Positions 8,006 through 12,919 of a DNA stretch of 15,655 nucleotides are shown here, piece by piece. Position 1 is the stretch's first letter. Each line of letters opens with the position of its first letter. Origin of the DNA: an uncultured Selenomonas sp. (GTDB taxonomy: Bacteria > Bacillota > Negativicutes > Selenomonadales > Selenomonadaceae); assembly GCA_937915915.1 (NCBI GenBank), contig CALGGN010000407.1, positions 1 to 15,655 on the forward strand, given 5' to 3'. A model generated the notes under the pieces. That model was given only the letters and a program-made list of their open reading frames with translations. It was not told where the DNA came from and made no database searches. The translations under genes were made by a program, and so were the position numbers.

Positions 8006-9075
8006 GCGTCTCCCTCCGTACGGACCTTCTGGTTCTCGCGGAGCTTATGGACGCCGGCCGTCACCACGACGGCTCCTGCCGGGATCCCCCGCACCAGGAC
8101 CTGATTGTCGCCAAACTCCTGCACCTCTACCTCCCGCAGATGCACCTCGCCATGCTCCACCAGCCAGACCTTCGGCGCATCCCCTGTCTGATAAATCGCG
8201 GAAAGAGGCAGTGCGCAGGCTGACGCACCCGGCCCTGCCTGCACGTCAGAAAATCTGACGCTTGCCGTCATGCCGAGGCGCAGCCCTGCCGAAGGCTGCG
8301 GCAGGGAGATCCGCACCCGATAGGTACGGGAAACCTTGTCCGCCATGGGAGCAATCTCGCGCACGATGCCCGAAACTTCTCCCGGCATTGCCCAGAAGCT
8401 GACCATCGCCTGTTTCCCAACGGCAATATCCGCCACGTGATTCTCCGGGATCTGGATCTCGACTTCCAGCTCCCCTGTCTGCACCAGGGTCATAACCGTC
8501 TGCCCCGGGGCGACCACCTGTCCCGCCTCTGCCTGCACGGAGGAAATCACGCCGTCTGCACCGGCCACAAGATCCGTATAGGACAGCACATTATGTCCCT
8601 GCTCGGCAGCCGCCAAGGCATTCTGATAAGCGGCCAGCGCCGCGTCATATTTCGTTTGGTACTGATCCAGCGCCGCCTCGGAAATGACATCCTGCGCGTA
8701 AAGCTGCGAGTAGCGCGCAAGATCCGACTGTGCAAGATTCAGCTCCGCCAGCGCCGCAGCTGCCTGCGCGTCCCCCTGGCCGGCCTGCTGCACCGCATCC
8801 CGCGCGTCGATGACCATGAGCACATCCCCAGTGCGCACCATGCTCCCCTCCTGCACATTGCGCTGCTGGATCCGTCCGCCGGTCTGAAAGGAAAGCTCCG
8901 TCTCATAGCGTCCCCGCACCGTACCGGGGTAGACGCTCTCCCGCAGCCCCGACGCGATTTCCGTCTTCTGCGTCTTTACCAGCGGCGGCCTTTCCTCCGC
9001 CTGTTCCTCCCTGCCGCACCCGGCGCATAGGCTCACGACAAGCAAAATTCCGGCAATCAGCTCTGTTTTTTTCAC
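8002..9075 (-). CDS. Efflux RND transporter periplasmic adaptor, lipoprotein
   Basis: Membrane fusion protein that links the RND pump to an outer-membrane channel. The GTG at 9075 is chosen: it follows GAAGAAGGT by about 6 nt and gives a classic lipoprotein signal (VKKTELIAGILLVVSLCAGC, lipid on Cys20). An upstream TTG at 9096 would spoil it. Domains in order: beta-strand and first half-lipoyl segment (GTVRGRYETELSFQTGGRI, about 38-80), a helical hairpin rich in Ala/Gln (85-150) including YSQLYAQDVISEAALDQY, second half-lipoyl (GADGVISSVQAEAGQVVAPG, about 158-178), a beta-barrel (195-270), and a membrane-proximal domain. The 357-aa length is normal. It is the first gene of the pump operon, 95 nt after rpe, with a predicted own promoter inside a 29-bp repeat. 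Confidence 0.95.
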   Translation of the reverse strand: MKKTELIAGILLVVSLCAGCGREEQAEERPPLVKTQKTEIASGLRESVYPGTVRGRYETELSFQTGGRIQQRNVQEGSMVRTGDVLMVIDARDAVQQAGQGDAQAAAALAELNLAQSDLARYSQLYAQDVISEAALDQYQTKYDAALAAYQNALAAAEQGHNVLSYTDLVAGADGVISSVQAEAGQVVAPGQTVMTLVQTGELEVEIQIPENHVADIAVGKQAMVSFWAMPGEVSGIVREIAPMADKVSRTYRVRISLPQPSAGLRLGMTASVRFSDVQAGPGASACALPLSAIYQTGDAPKVWLVEHGEVHLREVEVQEFGDNQVLVRGIPAGAVVVTAGVHKLRENQKVRTEGDA

Positions 9076-9097
9076 ACCGCGACCTTCTTCAAACAAA

Positions 9098-9127
9098 TTT
9101 ATACTCGCGTTCGAAGAAATTTACCAA
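9098..9127 (-). promoter_or_regulatory. Promoter of the efflux operon, inside 29-bp repeat copy 2
   Basis: On the minus strand, TTGGTA (9122-9127), 18-nt spacer, TATAAA (9098-9103), leaving a short leader before the GTG at 9075. The whole promoter coincides with a 29-bp sequence (9098-9126) found again at 4886-4914. Conservation of the spacer as well as the hexamers suggests an operator for a shared regulator. The spacer holds TTCGAA. Confidence 0.5.
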
Positions 9128-9170
9128 AACGAGATTACGTCCTGCTTCCGAACGCTGTATCTGCAGTATA

Positions 9171-9836
9171 TCAGCAATGATGCCCTGTCCCGTCTCCCCG
9201 GATTGCCCGGACAGCTTCGGCAATATCCGGTGCATCATAAATCGCCGATCCGGCGACCAGGACATTGGCCCCTGCCTCACGCACCAGTTTCGAGGTCTCC
9301 GGATTGATGCCGCCATCCACTTCGATGTCGCATGTAAATTCATTGTCTTCAATCGTGTGGTAAAGGATATGGATTTTCTCCAACATGGACGCAATGAATT
9401 TCTGTCCGCCGAAACCGGGGTTCACGGTCATGATGAGCGCCATATCCATATCGCCCAAGAGTTCCTCCAGCATGACCAACGGCGTGCCGGGATTCAAAGC
9501 CACGCCTGCCTTGCAGCCTGCCGCGTGGATCTGCTGGAGCACACGATGCGCATGCTTCGCCGCTTCCGCATGAAAAGTGATGATATCCGCGCCGGCTTCC
9601 GCAAACGCCTCAATCTGCGTCTCGGGATGCTCGGTCATAAGATGCACATCGAACACCGCCTTCGAGGTCTTGCGCAGGCACTTCACCACGGGCGAGCCCA
9701 ATGTGATATTCGGGACATACGTGCCGTCCATCACGTCAATATGGATATACTCCGCGCCTGCATCCGTCACGCGCTTGACCTCGTCCGCCAGATGCGCAAA
9801 ATCAGCAGATAATATCGATGGGGCAACTTTGATCAT
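9171..9836 (-). CDS. rpe: Ribulose-phosphate 3-epimerase
   Basis: Cytoplasmic enzyme of the pentose phosphate pathway that interconverts D-ribulose 5-phosphate and D-xylulose 5-phosphate. It is 221 aa, normal for the TIM-barrel family. Motifs: APSILSADF (5-13, with Ser8), HIDVMDG (His32 and Asp34, metal/catalysis), DVHLM (His65), TVNPGFGGQKF (138-148), and EVDGGI (Asp174), followed by a phosphate-binding end (VAGSAIY). The ATG at 9836 follows AAGGA by 6 nt. It has its own promoter (TTGATA-N18-TATACT) and diverges from the LysR gene, which could control it. No terminator is visible before the efflux operon, so some read-through is possible. Confidence 0.98.
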   Translation of the reverse strand: MIKVAPSILSADFAHLADEVKRVTDAGAEYIHIDVMDGTYVPNITLGSPVVKCLRKTSKAVFDVHLMTEHPETQIEAFAEAGADIITFHAEAAKHAHRVLQQIHAAGCKAGVALNPGTPLVMLEELLGDMDMALIMTVNPGFGGQKFIASMLEKIHILYHTIEDNEFTCDIEVDGGINPETSKLVREAGANVLVAGSAIYDAPDIAEAVRAIRGDGTGHHC

Positions 9837-9887
9837 TCTGATTCCTTCTTTCCTCTGTATTTATATTCCAGCGTTTCTCTACGGCTC

Positions 9888-9917
9888 AGTATAGCATATC
9901 TGCCGCTGATTTATCAA
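9888..9917 (-). promoter_or_regulatory. Sigma-70-type promoter of rpe
   Basis: On the minus strand, TTGATA (9912-9917), 18-nt spacer, TATACT (9888-9893), with TGC just before the -10 (extended -10). It lies about 50 nt upstream of the rpe start. Confidence 0.65.
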
Positions 9918-9927
9918 CCGACGCGAA

Positions 9928-9946
9928 CAGTTTTAGGTTGTAACTG
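9928..9946. promoter_or_regulatory. Possible LysR operator
   Basis: Inverted repeat CAGTT-N9-AACTG, which also fits the T-N11-A pattern (T9931, A9943) typical of LysR-family sites. It lies between the divergent rpe and LysR promoters and overlaps the -35 of the LysR gene, consistent with autoregulation. Binding is inference. Confidence 0.4.
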
Positions 9947-9967
9947 CCCCACCCAATGATGTATAAT
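9938..9967 (+). promoter_or_regulatory. Promoter of the LysR-type regulator gene
   Basis: TTGTAA (9938-9943), 18-nt spacer, and a perfect TATAAT (9962-9967). It is about 43 nt upstream of the start codon at 10011. Confidence 0.6.
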
Positions 9968-10010
9968 TGTACGTGGTTTTTTATCCCAACAGAAAATCAG
10001 GTGATACACG

Positions 10011-10898
10011 ATGCCCATCACGCTTAACCAAATGCGTTATTTCTATGAAGTCTGCCAGTGGCAGGACATCACAGAGGCAGCCGAACAGCTGCACGTTTCC
10101 CCGCTTACCGTCAGCATGGCCATGCAAACCTTGGAGCAGGACACAGGGCTCCATCTCTTTCATCAGGAAGGAAAAAAGCTCAGCCTCACGCAGGACGGTA
10201 CGCGGCTGCTCACGAAAATGAAGTACATCCTGAACCAGACGCAGAAACTGGAGGACGAGATCCAGGATATGTCCCACCAACACAGCCGTATCCGCCTCTC
10301 CCTCCCGCTGCAGCTGGGGCCGAGGCTCCTCCCTCAAATTCTTGGCGACTTCCGCCGGATGCATCCGGAGATCCGCGTGGAGATTCTGGAAGCAGACGGT
10401 CTCAGTTCCGCGCACATGGTCGAGGAGGAAAAGCTCGATATTGCCCTCACCAATTATGAGCGGGAATTCAGCCCAAAGATCAACTGCCAGAAACTCTTCT
10501 CCGCCGAATGCTGTTTCTGCACCTATCCGGAGCATCCGTTCGCAAAGCGGGACTATGTGACCATAGAGGATGTCGCCCAGGAGCCGCTGATCCTGCTGGA
10601 CAATACGTATCTGAGCTATTCCCTGATCCAGCAGCGATATGCGAATGCGGGCTTCCAGCCAAAAATTCTGCATATCTCCCCCTATCTGCATACCATCAAG
10701 AATCTTGTCTGCCACAAGCTCGGTTCCACCTTCCTCACCCGTCCTGCACTTTTGGATGACGATCCCATCGTCGCGATTCCCATCAAAAAGCCCCTCGATA
10801 TCCATGTGAGCGTCCTCACGAAAAAAGGCCGCCGGATTTATGAGGGGGAGGAAATTTTTATGGAGTACCTGCAGGACATCACAAGGGATCTTTCGTAG
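10011..10898 (+). CDS. LysR-family transcriptional regulator
   Basis: DNA-binding regulator of 295 aa, the usual length. The N-terminal winged helix-turn-helix reads ITLNQMRYFYEVCQWQDI then TEAAEQLHVSPLTVSMAMQT (about 3-42), with a linker helix to about 85. The effector domain starts at RIRLSLPLQLGPRLLPQIL (about 93) and runs to the end, with the usual Rossmann-like halves (KLDIALTNYE, CCFCTYPEHPFA, LGSTFLTRPAL). AGGTGA lies 7 nt before the ATG at 10011. It is transcribed divergently from rpe and followed by a hairpin terminator. The effector is unknown; possible targets are itself and rpe, judged by position only. Confidence 0.96.
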   Translation: MPITLNQMRYFYEVCQWQDITEAAEQLHVSPLTVSMAMQTLEQDTGLHLFHQEGKKLSLTQDGTRLLTKMKYILNQTQKLEDEIQDMSHQHSRIRLSLPLQLGPRLLPQILGDFRRMHPEIRVEILEADGLSSAHMVEEEKLDIALTNYEREFSPKINCQKLFSAECCFCTYPEHPFAKRDYVTIEDVAQEPLILLDNTYLSYSLIQQRYANAGFQPKILHISPYLHTIKNLVCHKLGSTFLTRPALLDDDPIVAIPIKKPLDIHVSVLTKKGRRIYEGEEIFMEYLQDITRDLS

Positions 10899-10913
10899 GG
10901 AATTGGCGAGCCA

Positions 10914-10946
10914 TAAAAAAAGCCATCCGTTGAATACCGGATGGCT
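10914..10946. terminator. Bidirectional terminator between LysR and ygiT-type genes
   Basis: Perfect 9-bp stem (10921-10929 with 10938-10946, AGCCATCCG) and 8-nt loop. On the minus strand a T7 run follows (10915-10921), making it a strong terminator for the antitoxin unit. On the plus strand the downstream tract (AAATTTATT) is only weakly U-rich. Confidence 0.8.
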
Positions 10947-11016
10947 AAATTTATTATGAAATCTCAGTGAATCAAACCCGCTAGGGCGCAGATAAGGTCG
11001 GTTTTCGTGCAAGGGC

Positions 11017-11247
11017 TTACGCTGCATATTTCTCTCTTGTTTTCCCTTGTTCCATCATGGATTTTTTGATTTTGTCAATTCTATCCAAAGTGGAGAACAA
11101 GAAAAATTCTTCGCCACATTGAGAACAACGATAACAAGGGACATCGTGGATAACAAGGATCGTCCCGTCATCCAGAATCTCCTTGTACTCCTTCACAGCT
11201 AAGACAGAATGTCCTCCGCAAATTCCACAAGAAATTTCTCTTGGCAT
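11017..11247 (-). CDS. YgiT-type zinc finger protein, orphan antitoxin
   Basis: A 76-aa protein with two CxxC knuckles: CGIC (Cys7, Cys10) and CSQC (Cys41, Cys44), plus Cys38. It matches the N-terminal zinc domain of MqsA/YgiT-type antitoxins, which bind a partner toxin and often repress their own operon. In this short class the partner is usually a DUF4258 protein encoded just upstream. The ATG at 11247 (MPREIS) is chosen: GGAGG lies 7 nt upstream, whereas the ATG at 11253 abuts that site. Just upstream only a decayed DUF4258 toxin is found, so this antitoxin appears to have outlived its toxin. It has no separate DNA-binding domain; residues 52-76 form one basic helix. Confidence 0.85.
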   Translation of the reverse strand: MPREISCGICGGHSVLAVKEYKEILDDGTILVIHDVPCYRCSQCGEEFFLFSTLDRIDKIKKSMMEQGKTREKYAA

Positions 11248-11249
11248 AT

Positions 11250-11381
11250 TCATACCTCCTTTGCACGGGTTCTCATGTCCGGAAAGACTTCCGGATCAGG
11301 TTCATACGCCGTTATCAAATAAAGCACAATATCGATGCCGATCACGACATGAAGATACTTGCCAGCGAGTGAGCATCCAAT
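11250..11381 (-). pseudogene. Remnant of a DUF4258-type toxin gene
   Basis: An open frame of 43 codons, without a start codon, encodes the typical C-terminus of DUF4258 toxins: KYLHVVIGIDIVLYLITAYE, then PDPEVFPDMRTR. The stop TGA (11250-11252) overlaps the upstream ATG of the antitoxin in ATGA, as in intact pairs. The N-terminal half is missing. A promoter, AGAGGTGA and an ATG (11374-11376) remain directly upstream, but that ATG is in another frame and gives a 24-codon peptide. An internal deletion that kept the promoter and start region but lost frame explains this. Confidence 0.75.
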
Positions 11382-11392
11382 TCACCTCTTTT

Positions 11393-11401
11393 ATTATACC
11401 A
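11393..11401 (-). promoter_or_regulatory. Extended -10 promoter of the toxin-remnant/antitoxin unit
   Basis: On the minus strand TGGTATAAT (extended -10 with perfect TATAAT at 11393-11398), with no clear -35. AGAGGTGA and an ATG follow closely, so the unit is probably still transcribed. Confidence 0.45.
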
Positions 11402-11476
11402 TAAAGAGGCGACACATAAAATCACTATTTTCATGTATCATCATGGCACATCGTCAGAAACATGTGGATTCCTGAG

Positions 11477-11513
11477 AAAAACGCATTGGCTCAGTCCGGG
11501 CCAATGCGTTTTT
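11477..11513. terminator. Bidirectional terminator downstream of mscL
   Basis: A 14-bp stem (11477-11490 with 11500-11513, AAAAACGCATTGGC) with a 9-nt loop. The A5 and T5 ends give a U tract on both strands. On the minus strand it lies 24 nt after the mscL stop. Confidence 0.88.
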
Positions 11514-11536
11514 CTTACACGATGAAATTTTAAACA

Positions 11537-11965
11537 TCATTTCAGTTCCGATGTGCAGTGCGGGCAGCGTGTCGCGTCATCCGCCACGACTTCCTTGCAG
11601 TACGGGCAGGTACGCGGATCCGGATCTGCTTCTTTCTGCGGCATGAAGCGGTTCACCTGCTTGATGAGCATGAAAATCGCAAACGCCACGATGAGGAAGT
11701 CCACCACATTGTTCAGAAAGGCCCCATACGCAATGACGGGAAGCCCTGCATCTTTCGCCTCAGCAAAAGTCTCCACCTTCGTCGATGAAAGATTGATGAA
11801 CAGATTGGAAAAATCCACTTTTCCAAGGATGAGTCCGAGGGGCGGCATGAGGATATCGGACACAAAGGAGGTCACGATCTTCCCGAATGCCGCGCCGATG
11901 ATGACGCCCACGGCCATGTCAAGCACATTGCCGCGCATGATGAATTTCTTGAATTCTTCTACCAT
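11537..11965 (-). CDS. mscL: Large-conductance mechanosensitive channel with C-terminal zinc ribbon
   Basis: Inner-membrane tension-gated channel that releases solutes on hypo-osmotic shock. The ATG at 11965 (MVEEFKKF) has GGAG about 6 nt upstream. Amphipathic N-terminal helix, then TM1 (about 15-45, GNVLDMAVGVIIGAAFGKIV) and TM2 (about 78-104, NNVVDFLIVAFAIFMLIKQV), with a periplasmic loop of normal length. After a short linker (PQKEADPDPRT) the protein ends in a zinc ribbon: Cys120, Cys123, Cys134, Cys137 (CPYC and CPHC). The ribbon stands where E. coli MscL has its cytoplasmic helical bundle; similar tails are known in some other MscL proteins. It is a single-gene unit with its own -10 (TATAAT at 12025-12030) and a strong terminator. 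A separate non-coding RNA unit ends just upstream. Confidence 0.97.
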   Translation of the reverse strand: MVEEFKKFIMRGNVLDMAVGVIIGAAFGKIVTSFVSDILMPPLGLILGKVDFSNLFINLSSTKVETFAEAKDAGLPVIAYGAFLNNVVDFLIVAFAIFMLIKQVNRFMPQKEADPDPRTCPYCKEVVADDATRCPHCTSELK

Positions 11966-12024
11966 TGCCATTCTCCTTTCCTGCTTGCTCAGGAAAAAAT
12001 AGTATATGATTGCAAGCATTCCCC

Positions 12025-12030
12025 ATTATA
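12025..12030 (-). promoter_or_regulatory. -10 element of mscL
   Basis: A perfect TATAAT on the minus strand about 60 nt before the mscL start. The -35 region falls in the T-run of the preceding RNA terminator and is only T-rich. Its presence suggests that mscL is transcribed independently of the RNA upstream. Confidence 0.45.
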
Positions 12031-12043
12031 CACGATTCTTTCC

Positions 12044-12083
12044 AAAAAAAAAAGCCCTCGGGATTTATGCAAATCCCAAGGCC
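12044..12083 (-). terminator. Rho-independent terminator of the non-coding RNA
   Basis: On the minus strand, the stem from CCTTGGGATTT with AAATCCCGAGG closes on a GCAT tetraloop (11 pairs including one G-U), followed by T10 (12044-12053). It is one of the strongest terminators in the window and lies upstream of mscL, so it separates the two units. Confidence 0.9.
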
Positions 12084-12318
12084 TTCCCCCACAAACCCTG
12101 ACCGACGACAGATTGAAACCGGAGTCCTTCATAAATCGGAGGGGCGGTCCTGCCGCAGCTCTGCTCCGCTGTGTCGCGGCTCCAATCCGTCCTGCGGATG
12201 CGTCCTCGTCTGTCGCTCTCTCCTGCAGTCCCATCTGCAGCCTGAGAAACAGGGATATGGCAAGGACGCTCTCCGTCAGTCACAGGTCTTATATTTTCTT
12301 TTCCAAGCATCTCTGTTA
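12044..12318 (-). ncRNA. Structured non-coding RNA with GGA-loop hairpins, CsrB-like candidate
   Basis: This stretch has no convincing gene on either strand; ORFs across it are short and overlap one another. The minus strand has the layout of an RNA gene. A closing stem pairs 12274-12282 (TGACTGACG) with 12099-12107 (CGTCGGTCA, one G-U). Inside are: a hairpin pairing 12263-12269 with 12200-12206 (GCGTCCT/AGGACGC) that encloses CTGCAG-ATGGGA-CTGCAG (12223-12240); hairpin ATCCG-CAGGA-CGGAT (12185-12199); and hairpin GCGG-CAGGA-CCGC (12144-12156). The last two share the loop CAGGA. GGA occurs about ten times between 12290 and 12100, roughly twice what chance would give. It ends in a strong terminator with ten U. 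CAGGA in loops is the hallmark of CsrA-binding RNAs such as CsrB. Other options are a 6S-type RNA, a riboswitch, or another orphan RNA family. Which it is cannot be settled by eye. Confidence 0.6.
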
Positions 12319-12324
12319 CCTATC

Positions 12325-12351
12325 TTATCGTCATTTTCCCGCAAAAACTTA
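12325..12351 (-). promoter_or_regulatory. Sigma-28-like promoter upstream of the non-coding RNA
   Basis: On the minus strand TAAG (12348-12351), 15-nt spacer, GACGATAA (12325-12332). The flagellar sigma factor consensus is TAAA-N15-GCCGATAA, so 10 of 12 defined bases match with the right spacing. The start would be near 12318. A weak alternative -10 (TATAAG, near 12288-12293) has no fitting -35. Confidence 0.4.
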
Positions 12352-12411
12352 ACCCTGCACATCATTTTTTCCGGAAAAGAAATGAATTTTTAAGCGGCTT
12401 TTCTTCATTAT

Positions 12412-12440
12412 TTGTTTTTTTTGCTCATACATGTTATACT
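12412..12440 (+). promoter_or_regulatory. Promoter of the 105-aa protein gene
   Basis: TTGTTT (12412-12417), 17-nt spacer, TATACT (12435-12440). It is 71 nt before the chosen start at 12511. The surrounding 12360-12480 is AT-rich and holds no gene. Confidence 0.5.
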
Positions 12441-12510
12441 ACGCTATGGAGTTTTTTTCCATATCATTTTAATTTTGTTATTCTCTTGAGAAAGGATGTT
12501 GATTTTCACC

Positions 12511-12828
12511 ATGCCAAGAAAAGCAACGAGCACCACAGAAAAAAAACCTGCTGCAAAGAAAACTGCGCAGGCGTTCTTGTTCTTCAACTGCGACGGCGAG
12601 AAGTCCGAGAAGTCCAAGAATGTATTCTACAATCATGAAGTTTTCTGCGATACGGGTGCCGGCCGCAAGGCACTCTGGGCAAAGATCCAGGAGGAGCTGG
12701 CTGCCGGACACATCCAGATTGCAGAGGAAAACAAAGCTGCTGCACAGGAAGCAGTCCTGTCTGGCAACCCGGTAGATGCCGGACAGTACATCCAGTTCGG
12801 CGACATCTTCGCGGTTGAGCGCCACTGA
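12511..12828 (+). CDS. Uncharacterised 105-aa protein with Lys/Ala-rich N-terminus
   Basis: Not recognised. The N-terminus MPRKATSTTEKKPAAKKTAQ is basic and histone-tail-like; residues 20-105 look like a small folded domain (AFLFFNCDGEKSEKS, VFYNHEVFCDTGAGRKALW, a helix, then AGQYIQFGDIFAVERH). No signal peptide or membrane helix, so cytoplasmic. The start is uncertain: AAAGGA (12491-12496) is 14 nt upstream of this ATG, rather far, but it abuts the in-frame ATG at 12496; the MPRKA start looks more natural. It is a single gene with a clear promoter and a very strong terminator, suggesting good expression. The basic tail could bind nucleic acid, which is only a guess. Confidence 0.75.
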   Translation: MPRKATSTTEKKPAAKKTAQAFLFFNCDGEKSEKSKNVFYNHEVFCDTGAGRKALWAKIQEELAAGHIQIAEENKAAAQEAVLSGNPVDAGQYIQFGDIFAVERH

Positions 12829-12847
12829 ACCGCTGATTGCAAGAAAA

Positions 12848-12888
12848 GGCATGGAATCCGATATTGCGGATTCCATGCCTTTTTTTTT
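12848..12888 (+). terminator. Rho-independent terminator of the 105-aa gene
   Basis: Perfect 13-bp stem (GGCATGGAATCCG at 12848-12860 with 12867-12879), 6-nt loop and T9 (12880-12888). On the minus strand a shorter T4 follows, so it may also help end the convergent GH26-like gene. Confidence 0.92.
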
Positions 12889-12919
12889 AGGAAACGCTGA
12901 ATGTTCCGTGTTTCCTTTA
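12887..12919. repeat. Palindromic dispersed repeat, copy 2 (REP-like)
   Basis: Arms AGGAAACGC (12889-12897) and GTGTTTCCT (12908-12916) pair with one G-U around a 10-nt loop. It resembles the palindrome at 4793-4827 (about 28 of 35 positions when aligned on the minus strand). It fills the space between the terminator and the stop codon of the convergent GH26-like gene. Confidence 0.5.

Noticed and set aside
4877..8104. Long plus-strand open frames (4877-6586 and 6647-8104)
   Set aside because: They lie antisense to the clear RND pump and adaptor genes. Their His/Arg/Gln-rich products have no domain, no ribosome site was seen, and they follow from the high-GC codon pattern of the minus strand.
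9089..9394. 101-aa minus-strand frame between rpe and the adaptor gene
   Set aside because: It overlaps the rpe 3' end in another frame, and its tail crosses the predicted efflux promoter. No family signal.
11966..12083. Leader attenuator controlling mscL
   Set aside because: A perfect TATAAT lies between the RNA terminator and mscL, so mscL seems to have its own promoter. Still possible but less likely.
12044..12318. Known riboswitch, T-box, tmRNA, SRP RNA or RNase P RNA
   Set aside because: The hallmark strings I know (for example the T-box GGUGG motif, SRP GGAAG loop, RNase P GAGGAAAGUCC, and TPP, cobalamin or SAM cores) were not found on either strand. 6S RNA cannot be excluded by eye.
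12010..12393. Short open frames on both strands across the 12.0-12.4 kb gap
   Set aside because: They overlap one another in several frames, have no ribosome sites and low-complexity products. They overlie the stem-loops of the proposed RNA and its terminator.
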